Source: Glaciecola siphonariae (lineage in GTDB: Bacteria; Pseudomonadota; Gammaproteobacteria; Enterobacterales; Alteromonadaceae). From it: a DNA stretch of 64,000 nucleotides. Below are positions 43,907 through 53,189 of this stretch, piece by piece. The notes under the pieces were generated by a model. The model saw only the letters and a list, made by a program, of their open reading frames with translations. It had not been told where the DNA came from and ran no database searches. Position 1 is the stretch's first letter. Each line of letters opens with the position of its first letter. A program made the translations under genes and the position numbers. The stretch covers positions 1,736,001 through 1,800,000 of the forward strand of contig NZ_JBHSGU010000002.1 in NCBI RefSeq assembly GCF_042652645.1, read 5' to 3'.

Positions 43907-44632
43907 ATGACAGCAGACACTGTAGATATTGCTGAAAATATTCAACACATTCGTGCATCCATCGCTGTAGCGGCTGAAAAATGTGCTCGTAACGCTAACG
44001 ATATTCATTTATTAGCGGTAAGTAAAACCAAACCCGTATCTGATATCTTGCTCGCGTATAAAACCGGACACCGCGACTTCGGTGAAAATTACGTGCAAGA
44101 GTCGGTCGAAAAGATACAGGCTCTTGCGCAATATTCAGACATCGTTTGGCACTTTATCGGCCCTTTGCAATCAAACAAGAGTAAATTTGTTGCCGAATAC
44201 TTTGATTGGATGCACAGCGTTGACCGTTTTAAAATTGCCAAACGCCTGAGTGACCAAAGAGGTCCGTATCAAGCTCCTCTGAATATCTGCATACAAGTCA
44301 ATATAGACAAAGAGCCTAATAAAGCTGGCGTTATGCCTGACGAACTCATCGAATTAGCAACACAAATATCAAGCCTGCCGCGCATTCGCCTGCGCGGTAT
44401 TATGGCCATCCCCAAAGCCACTAACAAGCTTGACGAACAGCGGGCGAGCTTTGCACACATGCAGGCACTTTTTAAACAATGCCAGCAGCAGTTTTCAGAT
44501 TTTGATACCCTATCAATGGGAATGAGCAATGATATGAATGTCGCTATTGAACACGGAAGCACGATGGTTCGGGTAGGAACCGCTATTTTTGGTGCACGCA
44601 CAGCCAGTGTTCAAAATAAAGTACCGCAGTAG
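43907..44632 (+). CDS. yggS: Pyridoxal phosphate homeostasis protein YggS
   Basis: Pyridoxal phosphate-binding TIM-barrel protein (YBL036C family), 241 residues, that controls vitamin B6 balance; no catalysis known. Lysine for the cofactor in LLAVSKTKPVSDI (about 37 in SKTK); phosphate-site motifs SMGMSNDMNVAIEHGSTMVRVG (about 203-224, quoted in parts: SMGMSNDM, EHGSTMVRVG) and FGENYVQE. It leads yggS-proC-yggT-DUF4426, a conserved set. Confidence 0.96.
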   Translation: MTADTVDIAENIQHIRASIAVAAEKCARNANDIHLLAVSKTKPVSDILLAYKTGHRDFGENYVQESVEKIQALAQYSDIVWHFIGPLQSNKSKFVAEYFDWMHSVDRFKIAKRLSDQRGPYQAPLNICIQVNIDKEPNKAGVMPDELIELATQISSLPRIRLRGIMAIPKATNKLDEQRASFAHMQALFKQCQQQFSDFDTLSMGMSNDMNVAIEHGSTMVRVGTAIFGARTASVQNKVPQ

Positions 44633-44701
44633 CAATAATGCAAAGCAAAACAATCATATATCATTGTTTAGTAACAGTATAGCAACAGTATAAGGAGTCT
44701 C

Positions 44702-45523
44702 ATGACCCCACGAAAAATTAGCTTTATCGGCGCAGGTAATATGACGCGTTCAATTGTAGAAGGCTTAGTTGCCAATCAATATCCGGCTGAAAATATCATG
44801 GCCAGTAACCCCAGTCAGGGTAAATTAACTGCGCTGCAAGAGACATTAGGTATCCACATTACACAAAATAATGCTGATGCTATTGATTTTGCCGACCTTA
44901 TCGTTTTATCTGTAAAGCCACAATTGATGGCGCAGGTATGCAGCGATTTTTTAAAAGACACACACCTGAGCGGTAAGCTCGTGGTTTCAATCGCGGCGGG
45001 CATTACGAGTGAGCGTTTGTGCGAAATGCTTAACGGACACTCTCAAGTAGTAAGAGTGATGCCCAACACGCCCTCCTCTCTCGGTTATGGCATGAGCGGC
45101 GTGTACGCAAGCGCCAAAGTAAGTGACGATGATGCAAAGTTTGTGGCCTTTATGATGAACCATGTGGGCGAGACATTAATCGTAAAGAACGAGGATGCTA
45201 TTAATACGGTGATTGCAGCAGCAGGCAGTTCACCCGCCTACTTTTTCTTGATTGCGCAGTCAATGCAAGAAGAGGCAATCAATATGGGAATGGACGCATC
45301 TGACGCGCGCAAACTTGTACAGCAAGCCATGCTCGGGAGTGCTCACATGATAAAAGCAAATCCCGACACGCCTATTCAGACCCTGCGCGAAAACGTGATG
45401 TCAAAAGGTGGCACAACAGCCAAAGCTGTGGAGAGCTTGCAAAATGACAAACTAGCACACATATTAGCTAAAGCGATGCAGGCCGCCGTAACGCGCGCTG
45501 AGCAAATGTCTAAAGAATTTTAA
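44702..45523 (+). CDS. proC: Pyrroline-5-carboxylate reductase
   Basis: Last step of proline synthesis, 273 residues. NADPH fold GAGNMTRSIVEGL (10-22) with the shortened glycine loop; VVRVMPNTPSSLGYGMS (about 115-131) and the C-terminal dimer domain with AAGSSPAYFFLIAQSMQEEA (about 175-194) and SKGGTTAKAVESL. Start ATG after AAGGAGT 4 bp upstream. Follows yggS after 69 bp. Confidence 0.98.
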   Translation: MTPRKISFIGAGNMTRSIVEGLVANQYPAENIMASNPSQGKLTALQETLGIHITQNNADAIDFADLIVLSVKPQLMAQVCSDFLKDTHLSGKLVVSIAAGITSERLCEMLNGHSQVVRVMPNTPSSLGYGMSGVYASAKVSDDDAKFVAFMMNHVGETLIVKNEDAINTVIAAAGSSPAYFFLIAQSMQEEAINMGMDASDARKLVQQAMLGSAHMIKANPDTPIQTLRENVMSKGGTTAKAVESLQNDKLAHILAKAMQAAVTRAEQMSKEF

Positions 45524-45538
45524 CGGAAGCACTCTTAC

Positions 45539-46084
45539 ATGAACGCCACATTTTTTCTTATTGATACCCTATTTAATCTTTACTTAATGATTATTATTTT
45601 GCGTTTATGGCTGCAGTTAGTCAGAGCCGATTTCTACAATCCTTTTAGTCAATTTGTGGTTAAAGCTACGCAGCCTGTAGTGGGGCCTTTGCGTCGACTC
45701 ATCCCGTCAATTGGCTCTTTAGATACCGCAACGCTGGTGTTTGCGCTCTTGGTTGCCGGCATAAAAGTAGTGACCTTGAGCATGATATTCAGCTCCGGCT
45801 TAGTGCCAATAGTGCCTCTAATTGTGACTAGTTTAGCCATTGTTGTGAGTCAGATTCTTAGCCTGATGTTTTGGATTTTAATTATTCGGGCGATTTTAAG
45901 CTGGGTTAGCCAAGGCAACAACCCAATGGAACTGGTCATGATGCAGTTAACTGAGCCTTTTTTAGCACCTATCCGCAAGGTAATCCCTCCTATGGGTGGG
46001 CTTGACCTATCGGTACTCATCGCCATTTTAGCGTTGCAATTTGTGCGTATTCTTATTGGCGATTTTTTCGGACCTGGCATTTAA
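45539..46084 (+). CDS. yggT: YggT family membrane protein
   Basis: Inner-membrane protein, 181 residues, with two YGGT domains in tandem: about 5-80 (LRLWLQLVRADFYNPFSQFV) and about 95-175 (IRAILSWVSQGNNPMELV, with a second PFLAPIRKVIPPMGGLDLS). Each domain has two hydrophobic helices. The biochemical role is not known; it is linked to osmotic tolerance in E. coli. It follows proC by 15 bp. Confidence 0.94.
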   Translation: MNATFFLIDTLFNLYLMIIILRLWLQLVRADFYNPFSQFVVKATQPVVGPLRRLIPSIGSLDTATLVFALLVAGIKVVTLSMIFSSGLVPIVPLIVTSLAIVVSQILSLMFWILIIRAILSWVSQGNNPMELVMMQLTEPFLAPIRKVIPPMGGLDLSVLIAILALQFVRILIGDFFGPGI

Positions 46085-46154
46085 GCCTGCGGGCAATGCG
46101 TGCCTTGCAATATCGCTTTAGAACGCTTCAACACAAAGATTACTGGAGACAAGT

Positions 46155-46595
46155 ATGCCACATAGATTTATAAGCGCAGCATCAGGCCTTGTGTTAGTGC
46201 TGCTTAGTTTAGTGAGCGTATCAACGCACGCTGAGCAAAAGAAGATACTGGGAGACTGGGAAGTGCACTACATTGCGTTTCCGAGTACATTTTTAAGTCC
46301 TGAGGTGGCAAGCGCTAACAATATTACGCGTTCGCAGACTCGCGCCGTCATCAATATCTCAGTACTCGATGCTGCGACAAAAGAAGCCTTAGACATCGAT
46401 GTAAGCGGCAACGCTAGAAATCTTCTTGGTAGCAACAAAGTCCTCGAATTCACAACAGTCAAAGAAGGTGAAGCAATTTATCATCTGTCGACGGTAAGCT
46501 TTGACGACAAAGAAGTACTGCGCTTTACCATAAATTTAAAGCAAGGCAACGTAAGCCAAGAGTTAAAATTTCAGCAGAAAATGTATGAAGAATAG
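46155..46595 (+). CDS. DUF4426 domain-containing exported protein
   Basis: 146 residues with a signal peptide (1-26, cleavage after THA). The body (EQKKILGDWEVHYIAFPSTF, ITRSQTRAVINISVLD, EFTTVKEGEAIYHLS) matches DUF4426 proteins that follow yggT in Alteromonadales and Vibrionales. Function unknown; probably periplasmic, mostly beta. AGTATG context: GGAGACAAGT before the ATG at 46155 supports the start. Confidence 0.87.
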   Translation: MPHRFISAASGLVLVLLSLVSVSTHAEQKKILGDWEVHYIAFPSTFLSPEVASANNITRSQTRAVINISVLDAATKEALDIDVSGNARNLLGSNKVLEFTTVKEGEAIYHLSTVSFDDKEVLRFTINLKQGNVSQELKFQQKMYEE

Positions 46596-46900
46596 CCGCA
46601 ACTTATGGCGGCATCTTATAGTGGCATCTTATATTGAAATAGCGCGGCTCTTTAATATGCACCACTTATTCACTCGCATCAGCCTTGAGCTAGACTGGCC
46701 GCAGCGCTGGGTTCGTCCATAACATCAAAGATGTGGTGGCGTAATGCAAACCTATTCTCGGCAGCTTATACAACGACTAAACTTGTACGGGCGACATATA
46801 TCCATTAGTATCAATTTCTAGACAAGTTGCCCAGGAGTGATGGGTATGTTGTATTTTCAATGCACGTTTCATAGTAAACCGTAGCGGCTTGATACAGCCA
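46596..46900. other. Intergenic region before the GGDEF/EAL gene
   Basis: 305 bp. Near the DUF4426 gene, GGCATCTTATA occurs twice at 46610 and 46623 (13-bp step). No clear terminator or promoter recognised, and no credible small gene; the minus-strand frame at 46777-46968 crosses the next gene and looks like a shadow. Confidence 0.6.
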
Positions 46901-49822
46901 ATGAAGTTGCTCGCGTTTTTCATCATCGTTATGCCTGCGTTTTTAACATTTGCGCAAGCAACCAACACTCATATTAAAAGCTTAACCGTTTCAGAGGGCT
47001 TTGCCAGTACTAACGCATCCGCATATTCGCGCTACTTTGAAGACATATCCGGCGAACTCACTGTTGATGAAGTACTTCAACTGCCGCCAGAGCAATGGAA
47101 AAGCATTGACTCTGCAAGCCCTAACTTTGGCGCAAGCAGCAGTCATTTTTGGTTTAAGCTGAGCTTACATAATCAGTCTGGCGATGCGCAAAATTTAGTG
47201 CTGTTGAACAATTATGCGCCCACCGACGCGCTTAGTTTTTACCATCTTTTACCTTCTTTTGAGCTAAAAGCTGATTACCATACCGGCGATTCGCTTGTGC
47301 ACTCATCTCGACCTATCACTCATTTTTCTTATGCCTTTCCAGTGCATATTAAGAGCCAAGAGAAAGCGCTTATTTTGCTCAAAGTCAGCAGCAAAGGCAG
47401 TGTCATTGTGCCCTTGTCGATGTGGGAGCAGGATACATTTTATGCGTATAAAGGCAGCTTTTTTCTAATTTTTGGCCTGCTAGTGGGTGTGCTGCTGATC
47501 ACCAGCATCTACAACTGCTTTGTATATTTAAAAACCAAAGAGAAGCTGTTTCTTACATTTTCGTTTTTTATCTTAAGTATCGCATTTTTGGTGGTGCATC
47601 AGTCAGGTATGGCGATGCAGTATTTTTGGCCCAATTCCCCAGTATTCAATCAATTTGCTGCGGTGCTCAGTATCGCGCTTGCCAGCGTGGGCCACTGCGT
47701 ATTCTCCCTCACATACTTGCACATTAAAGGTCGTTTAAAAGCGCTTTGCCTAGGGCTACTCAGTATTTCACTGGCGCTTGTGGCCCTGTATCCGCTCATA
47801 AGCTACAACTTTCTGATTCAGGCCGCACTGCTTAACGGCGCTTTGGTGCTGCTTATCACCTTGGTTTTCGCGGTGTACCGAACGTATACAGGTGATAAGA
47901 ATGCTCAAATTTATGCATTAGCTTGGTCGCCTTTCATTCTTGGCGTCATCATTTCGGCCTCCATTCGCTTTAACGCCGTACCGTATTCTGTTTATACCGA
48001 ATTTGCCGGCCTGTTTTTTGCTGTTGTTACCATTGTATGGCTCTCTATGGCTATAGCTGAACGTATTAATCGAGAAAAACAAAAACGCATTAGCGCGCAA
48101 AAAGAAGCAATATCTAATCTCAAGCGCTATGAAGACTTATTTGAAAATTCAGTGGAAGGCATTTTTTCTTCTACACTGTGCGGCAAGCTCATCAGCGTTA
48201 ATGCAGCCTTTATTAAAATGCTCGACTTTAGCGATAAGCAGTCACTTTTTGACTATGTGAGGAACGATTTAGCAAATATCTATAAACGAGGAAGCGACCG
48301 CGAGCAGCTTATTAAAAAAGTCCGTGCACACAAACGTGTGGTAGACGAAGAAGTAGAGCTGATAAAAAGAGACGGCACCGTATTTTGGGCATCTCTGACG
48401 CTGAGACTGACCATGAATGACGAGAGCAAGACGCCGGTAATTGAAGGTGCAATGATTGACATCACCGACCGAAAAATGTCCGAAAGACAACTCGCGTATC
48501 TAGCATCTCACGACCCGTTAACTGATTTGTACAACCGACGTGAGTTTGAAGGGCGATTAAATATAGCGCTTAAAGACTTTCAAGCTAAAAACGATCATGA
48601 CGCCTTTTGCTGCGTTTTGTATATGGACCTCGACCAGTTCAAAATTGTTAATGACACCTGCGGACATTCGGTTGGCGACAGGCTACTAAAAGATGTCACT
48701 AAACTGATGGAAAAAACCCTTAATGCACGAGGATTTCTTGCTCGTTTGGGAGGGGATGAATTTGGCGTGATCCTGCACAATATGACGGCAGTTGATGCTT
48801 ATGACATTGCCAGCGAAATCCTAAGCGCGGTGGGTGAATTTAAATTTAAGCACTCAAAGCGTATTTTCAATCTTGGCATAAGCATCGGTCTGGTAGAGTT
48901 GACCAAGGGCTCTACCACCGTCGAAGATATTATGAGCTTTGCCGATACCGCTTGCTACACCGCTAAAGATGCCGGTAGAAATCGCATTCACGTCTATTCA
49001 TCAGATAACTATGAGTTTGCTAAAAGACGAAGAGAGATTGAGCTGATTTCAGCCATTAATGCTGCGCTTGCCGCAGACGGTTTTACCCTCTGTCGACAAA
49101 AGATTGTGCATAACGACGCTGATTTTTCGCTGTACGGTTGGGAAATATTGCTCCGAATGAAGGACGAAGACGGTGTCGATATTTCTCCAAGTGAATTTAT
49201 CCCTGCCGCAGAACGCTTTGGTCTTATGCTCAAAATCGATAAATGGGTGGTGCTTAATACTTTCAATTGGTTATCAAACTCACCCGACGAACTTGCAGCG
49301 ATGGAGACTTGTTCCATTAATTTAAGCGGGCAATCTATCGGCAGTGCTGACTTAACCCAACATCTAAAACGTTGCTTTAGTCTTTTTGGCATTCCACACA
49401 ACAAAGTATGCTTTGAAATTACTGAAACGCATGCCATCGAGGATATAGATAGAACCATCGAATTTATAACGCTGTTCCAATCCCTCGGCTGCAAATTTTC
49501 GCTAGACGATTTTGGTAGCGGACTATCTTCCTATGGATATTTAAAAGCCCTTCCCATCAACAACGTAAAAATTGACGGTCGTTTTGTGCAGGGCATCGCC
49601 TTCGATCCTGCGGATTTTGCCATGGTGGAGTCGATTCATGCGGTGGCAAAAGCCATGGGTAAAAGAACCATTGCTGAATATGTTGAAAACGAAGATATTG
49701 TTAAACAGCTACGAGGGATTGGCATTCATTACTTGCAGGGCTACGCTATTCATAAACCCGAGGCAATTGATACACCGCCTACCTGCTTGCTTTTAGATGA
49801 TGCAAATGAGGCAGGACGGTGA
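46901..49822 (+). CDS. Seven-helix sensor (7TMR-DISM type) with PAS, GGDEF and EAL domains
   Basis: 973-residue membrane protein for cyclic-di-GMP turnover. Signal peptide 1-20, extracytoplasmic DISM-like domain (about 25-165, with SSHFWFKLSLHNQSGDAQNLV), seven helices (about 185-380), PAS-like segment (about 405-530, NAAFIKMLDFSD), GGDEF at 617-621 (RLGGDEFGV), EAL domain from about 720. The EAL signature is EIL at 748-750 in GWEILLRM, but the other catalytic patches (FEITETH, DDFGSGLSSYGY, KIDGRFV, AEYVEN, LQGYAIHKP) are kept, so both activities are possible. Start ATG at 46901; a TTG at 46889 is an alternative. It follows the DUF4426 gene but is probably separate. Confidence 0.92.
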   Translation: MKLLAFFIIVMPAFLTFAQATNTHIKSLTVSEGFASTNASAYSRYFEDISGELTVDEVLQLPPEQWKSIDSASPNFGASSSHFWFKLSLHNQSGDAQNLVLLNNYAPTDALSFYHLLPSFELKADYHTGDSLVHSSRPITHFSYAFPVHIKSQEKALILLKVSSKGSVIVPLSMWEQDTFYAYKGSFFLIFGLLVGVLLITSIYNCFVYLKTKEKLFLTFSFFILSIAFLVVHQSGMAMQYFWPNSPVFNQFAAVLSIALASVGHCVFSLTYLHIKGRLKALCLGLLSISLALVALYPLISYNFLIQAALLNGALVLLITLVFAVYRTYTGDKNAQIYALAWSPFILGVIISASIRFNAVPYSVYTEFAGLFFAVVTIVWLSMAIAERINREKQKRISAQKEAISNLKRYEDLFENSVEGIFSSTLCGKLISVNAAFIKMLDFSDKQSLFDYVRNDLANIYKRGSDREQLIKKVRAHKRVVDEEVELIKRDGTVFWASLTLRLTMNDESKTPVIEGAMIDITDRKMSERQLAYLASHDPLTDLYNRREFEGRLNIALKDFQAKNDHDAFCCVLYMDLDQFKIVNDTCGHSVGDRLLKDVTKLMEKTLNARGFLARLGGDEFGVILHNMTAVDAYDIASEILSAVGEFKFKHSKRIFNLGISIGLVELTKGSTTVEDIMSFADTACYTAKDAGRNRIHVYSSDNYEFAKRRREIELISAINAALAADGFTLCRQKIVHNDADFSLYGWEILLRMKDEDGVDISPSEFIPAAERFGLMLKIDKWVVLNTFNWLSNSPDELAAMETCSINLSGQSIGSADLTQHLKRCFSLFGIPHNKVCFEITETHAIEDIDRTIEFITLFQSLGCKFSLDDFGSGLSSYGYLKALPINNVKIDGRFVQGIAFDPADFAMVESIHAVAKAMGKRTIAEYVENEDIVKQLRGIGIHYLQGYAIHKPEAIDTPPTCLLLDDANEAGR

Positions 49823-49963
49823 TTATTTACATGAGTTTTTACAATATTTAAGCGATAGCTATCAACTTTTTGATAGTTTCATTTTACCAATTCAGAGATC
49901 ACTTGAGGATCAATACTTAAGACCGATTGATCATGTAAAACGCGTGCTTAGACCAAAAGGTGA

Positions 49964-50398
49964 TCAATAAGCATAAAAGTAAACTGCCACCAACATAGGT
50001 AGAAAAAACAGTGAGCTAAATATGCTTACTATAACAGTTTGTGTTTTGCCGATTTTTTCTTTTGCATATGACAATTTCGGAGACCTAAAAATTGAAAGTA
50101 TCGAAAGTCCAACAGCAATTATTAACCAAATCTTCCATAAATATAGTGGGCCAACCGACTTCTCTGATATGAATCCAAAAAATGGTATTAGTCCTAAGGC
50201 CATAAAAATTGCATTTCCCATTTCTTCAATTTTTACTTTTCTTGGGCTGGTATCAGTTCCTTTGACGTACCCATAAACTTTAAATGGAAACGGCAAAACT
50301 AGCAGCGCAGTATTCAGCCAAAAGAAAACTTCCCAAAACATAAATCTAAATCCTTGAACATGCTCGTTTCGAGCTAAGTAAGTGGGATTAAAATTCAT
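49964..50398 (-). CDS. Orphan four-helix membrane protein, unknown function
   Basis: 144 residues with four predicted helices at about 20-40, 64-82, 88-106 and 122-142. No signal peptide, no recognised domain; a charged loop (GTDTSPRKVKIEEMG) lies between helices 1 and 2. The base composition is more A+T-rich than the flanking genes. The ribosome site is weak (ATTGAAATT before the ATG). Small membrane proteins of this shape sit beside toxin genes in some strains, but nothing here proves such a role. Confidence 0.6.
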   Translation of the reverse strand: MNFNPTYLARNEHVQGFRFMFWEVFFWLNTALLVLPFPFKVYGYVKGTDTSPRKVKIEEMGNAIFMALGLIPFFGFISEKSVGPLYLWKIWLIIAVGLSILSIFRSPKLSYAKEKIGKTQTVIVSIFSSLFFLPMLVAVYFYAY

Positions 50399-50904
50399 AA
50401 TTTCAATGATACCGAGCAGTTTTCACACAGCCTGTACATAAGCCGGAAGTAGAGGTAATTAAAACTAAGACCTTGTTTTCATGTATGAACCAGCCTCTTG
50501 TTGCTTTTCAAATCCCGCTGATACATTTAGTAGCGAAGCGTCAACATTCACTGCAAATAATTAAAAATTAACGGTAAGAATGCCACCATTCTTATTTTCA
50601 CAAAATCATCCTATCAACATCACAAATCAGAGCTTACATTGCTATATCAATTGGTTGAGCAATGATATCTAGAATTGTTGGAACACCTTTTCCATCATGA
50701 TTGTTGTCACCATAGCGTGTGGCAGAAGAGCTTGATAAATTTCTCAAGTTTGTTTGAATTGAGCACAGATTCTTTTTTCTCGTCTGCTATGACTTGCAAG
50801 GTTGACGATGACCCCTTTAGAGTGAACGTGCTTATTGCGCAAAAATACATTGCTAAGCTCAATTTTTATTTGAAAAAAATTTACGCTGGGAAACTTGGTG
50901 TAAA
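50399..50904. other. A+T-rich region with a broken coding fragment
   Basis: 506 bp with no complete gene I can support. On the minus strand a 50-codon open stretch (50786 to the stop at 50634) reads ATRYGDNNHDGKGVPTILD, with a calcium-loop-like DNNHDG. It starts just after a stop and has no start codon of its own near its head, so it looks like the remaining end of a longer protein. A plus-strand frame at 50675-50944 is probably chance. Confidence 0.5.
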
Positions 50905-51324
50905 TTATATAGAGCTAGAATTTTTTTTGCGATTTAGGAAATAAAAAGCAGCACCTATTAACGCTCCATAAAACGCAAACCTTAAGTAGACAAAAGGAAG
51001 CACAATAAAAATCAATCCCTCTTCCTCCAACCTACCATGCTCGATAGCATGCATCGCGGCCATCGATAGATAATAAATAGCTACACCAGTGACGGCCACA
51101 AAAGAAAACGACAATACATATTGGATGAGCACATTTTTTGATCCGAATGAGCTATACATAAACACCAACAAGACAGGTGCCCATGTGCACATGGATATGA
51201 GAAAAAAGTAGCCTTTCGAAGTTTCGGCTATGCCTTTAGTGCTTATCATTGCCAGAATAACCACAAAACCTGCAACGGCCCAGAAAAACTTGGCTATCAA
51301 GCTATTGTTCAGGCATTTATTCAT
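50905..51324 (-). CDS. Orphan four-helix membrane protein, unknown function
   Basis: 139 residues from the ATG at 51324 (a TTG directly before it is possible). Four helices at about 10-27, 38-56, 63-87 and 103-126, with a basic tail (NRKKNSSSI). No known domain. A 41-62 codon open stretch on the same strand ends at 51333, 8 bp before this ATG, so the two may be translated as a pair. The composition matches the neighbouring orphan gene and differs from the flanking core genes. Confidence 0.6.
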   Translation of the reverse strand: MNKCLNNSLIAKFFWAVAGFVVILAMISTKGIAETSKGYFFLISMCTWAPVLLVFMYSSFGSKNVLIQYVLSFSFVAVTGVAIYYLSMAAMHAIEHGRLEEEGLIFIVLPFVYLRFAFYGALIGAAFYFLNRKKNSSSI

Positions 51325-51689
51325 CAATTTAATTAAAACCTTGAATTTAGAATGTCGAGAGCTTGATCTTTAGTGATCTGGTCAAAACCAATAAAAAACT
51401 GTGCAGGCTCAATATTGCATGTGATTTGATTGTATATCGGAGCAAATTTCGACTTCATTGCTTTGATTGTTCTCCCGAGATATGTCCGGTAACGCTTTTG
51501 CGTTAAGGCTGACCGAAAAGATCAGGCATATTTACGCTACTAATCGCATTCCCAAACCCATCATAATTGCCGCCCCGCATGAGCGTAAAATTAATTACTT
51601 AAACAAAACAGCTGTAACCCTACATTTGTCTGCATTAGGCCTCATGGGACATACCGTAGTAAATGTCAGATTAGGTATAAGCGTCCAAT
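51325..51689. other. Region with minus-strand coding fragments before the orphan membrane gene
   Basis: 365 bp. Minus-strand frames: 51521-51333, 62 codons, ending AQFFIGFDQITKDQALDILN (from ATG 51458: 41 residues), and a second one further upstream that reads RGGNYDGFGNAISSVNMPD before its stop near 51504. The second contains a YD-repeat-like NYDGFGN. Together they look like the broken end of a longer gene. A hairpin AACGC-TTTT-GCGTT lies at 51491-51504. A 77-codon plus-strand frame at 51467-51700 runs through the same bases; neither strand is convincing. Confidence 0.45.
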
Positions 51690-52319
51690 TTAAGCGATAG
51701 CATCTTTTGCTGCCTGCTCTTTTTCTCGAGCTCTTGCGAGTGCAGGACGTTCAAGCACACGAGCGGCATATTTAGCTACGTTCTCTTGACCGAGATTTTG
51801 TTTGAAGCCTTGTGCCCACGACAAAGTATGACCTGCAATAATGTCGACAACGCTGAAGTCATCGCCCAATAAATACGTTTTGTCACCAAGCAAGTCGCTA
51901 AATATGTTCAAGGCCTTTTCAAACTCCCATTGACCTAGCCCAACAACTTGTTCTATACGTTTTTCTTCGGGGTAGGCAAACTTGTGTTTTGCCATCGTCC
52001 ACAAGGGCTGCTCTAATTCTGTAAGCACAAAATACATGCATTGGTCGAACAAAGCACGCTCGGCGCTTGGAACCGTAGGTATCAACTTTTGTGCTTTATC
52101 GGCAAGGTAAGTTACTATCGCGCCTGATTCGGCTAATACTAAATCCCCGTCTTGAATAGCGGGCACTTTTCCTGTGGGCGTAATAGCTAAGTAAGCAGGC
52201 TGTTTGTGCTCTCCCTTGTATAAGTTAACGACATTATAATCGTAATCCAAACCGAGTTCTTCGCACGCCCAAGTAATACGTACGCCACGTGTTGCCGGAT
52301 AGCTAAATATTTTGATCAT
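51690..52319 (-). CDS. Glutathione S-transferase family protein
   Basis: 209 residues. N-terminal thioredoxin-fold domain (1-80): KIFSYPATRGVRITWACEELG, then TPTGKVPAI with the cis-proline and ESGAIVTYLAD, the glutathione gamma-glutamyl site. The C-terminal helical domain (90-205) has the DFSVVDIIAGHTLSWA N-cap motif. Substrate unknown. Serine near residue 6 or tyrosine 7 could act on the thiol. Stands between the accessory stretch and yaaA, 96 bp from the latter. Confidence 0.92.
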   Translation of the reverse strand: MIKIFSYPATRGVRITWACEELGLDYDYNVVNLYKGEHKQPAYLAITPTGKVPAIQDGDLVLAESGAIVTYLADKAQKLIPTVPSAERALFDQCMYFVLTELEQPLWTMAKHKFAYPEEKRIEQVVGLGQWEFEKALNIFSDLLGDKTYLLGDDFSVVDIIAGHTLSWAQGFKQNLGQENVAKYAARVLERPALARAREKEQAAKDAIA

Positions 52320-52415
52320 TGCACTGTCCTTATCTTTTTAAGGTCTTTGTTATTGCCTCTGTCACGGCCTTCGCCATCTTTTTGTCATTTCATTTCCAGG
52401 TAAAGAGCGCGCAAG

Positions 52416-53189
52416 CTATTGAGCGTTTCGCTTAAACACATAGTCCGTGTCGGTGCTTTGTTCATCGCAAAAGTAATATCCGCCGCTCGAGAATTCTTTT
52501 AACTGCTTGGCTTCGGTAATTTTGTTCTCAATGACATAGCGCGCCATCATGCCTCTCGCTTTTTTTGCATAGAAACTGATAATTTTAAATTTACCGTTTT
52601 TCTCATCTTTAAAATGTGGCGTAATAACCAAAGCATCTAAGGCTTTTTTCTTAACCGAAGAAAAATACTCATTAGAGGCAAGATTTAGCAGAACATTGTC
52701 TCCCTGTGCGGCCAAATCTTCGTTCAGAACATCTGTAATTTGGCTATCCCAAAACGCATACAGCGAATCGGCACTCGATGTTTTGAGCTTTATTCCCATT
52801 TCTAAACGGTAGGGCTGCATCAAATCTAGCGGGCGTAATACACCATACAAACCCGATAAAATGCGTAAGTGCGCCTGTGCAAAGTCTAAATCATCTGGCG
52901 CTAAGCTGTATGCATCAAGTCCGGTGTATACATCACCTGCAAAGGCAAATATGGCTGGGCGGGCATTTTCATCGCTAAAAGGAAATTCAAAGCTATTAAA
53001 GCGCTCTGCATTTAAAGTAGCAAGTTTATCACTTATGCCCATCAGGGAGCTCAAATCTGCTGGCGCGAGCAACTTACAGGTGTCTACTAAGTTTTTTGTT
53101 TGCGCTAGCAAACGCGGTTGACTTGAGACAATGCTTGGTAATTCACTTTTGTAGTCTAAGTTTTTAGCAGGGGAAACAACGAGTAACAT
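52416..53189 (-). CDS. yaaA: Peroxide stress protein YaaA
   Basis: DUF328/UPF0246 family, 257 residues. YaaA in E. coli is OxyR-controlled and lowers free iron during peroxide stress. Family marks: VSPAKNLDY near the start, FSDENARPAIFAFAGDVYTGLDAYSL (quoted in part) with the conserved GDVYxGL, ILSGLYGVLRPLDLMQPYRLEMG and KKARGMMARYVIEN. A TACA/TGTA-type dyad lies 31 bp before its start (see findings). Confidence 0.95.
   Translation of the reverse strand: MLLVVSPAKNLDYKSELPSIVSSQPRLLAQTKNLVDTCKLLAPADLSSLMGISDKLATLNAERFNSFEFPFSDENARPAIFAFAGDVYTGLDAYSLAPDDLDFAQAHLRILSGLYGVLRPLDLMQPYRLEMGIKLKTSSADSLYAFWDSQITDVLNEDLAAQGDNVLLNLASNEYFSSVKKKALDALVITPHFKDEKNGKFKIISFYAKKARGMMARYVIENKITEAKQLKEFSSGGYYFCDEQSTDTDYVFKRNAQ

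Noticed and set aside
43866..43958. Longer pilT reading from the ATG at 43958
   Set aside because: It adds 31 residues foreign to PilT and overlaps the divergent yggS start; the TTG at 43865 has a good ribosome site and gives the normal N-terminus.
50675..50944. 89-codon plus frame in the accessory stretch
   Set aside because: No ribosome site, irregular composition, and it crosses the end of the minus-strand membrane protein gene.
51467..51700. 77-codon plus frame near the GST gene
   Set aside because: It overlaps the end of the GST gene and minus-strand fragments with protein-like motifs; neither strand could be preferred.
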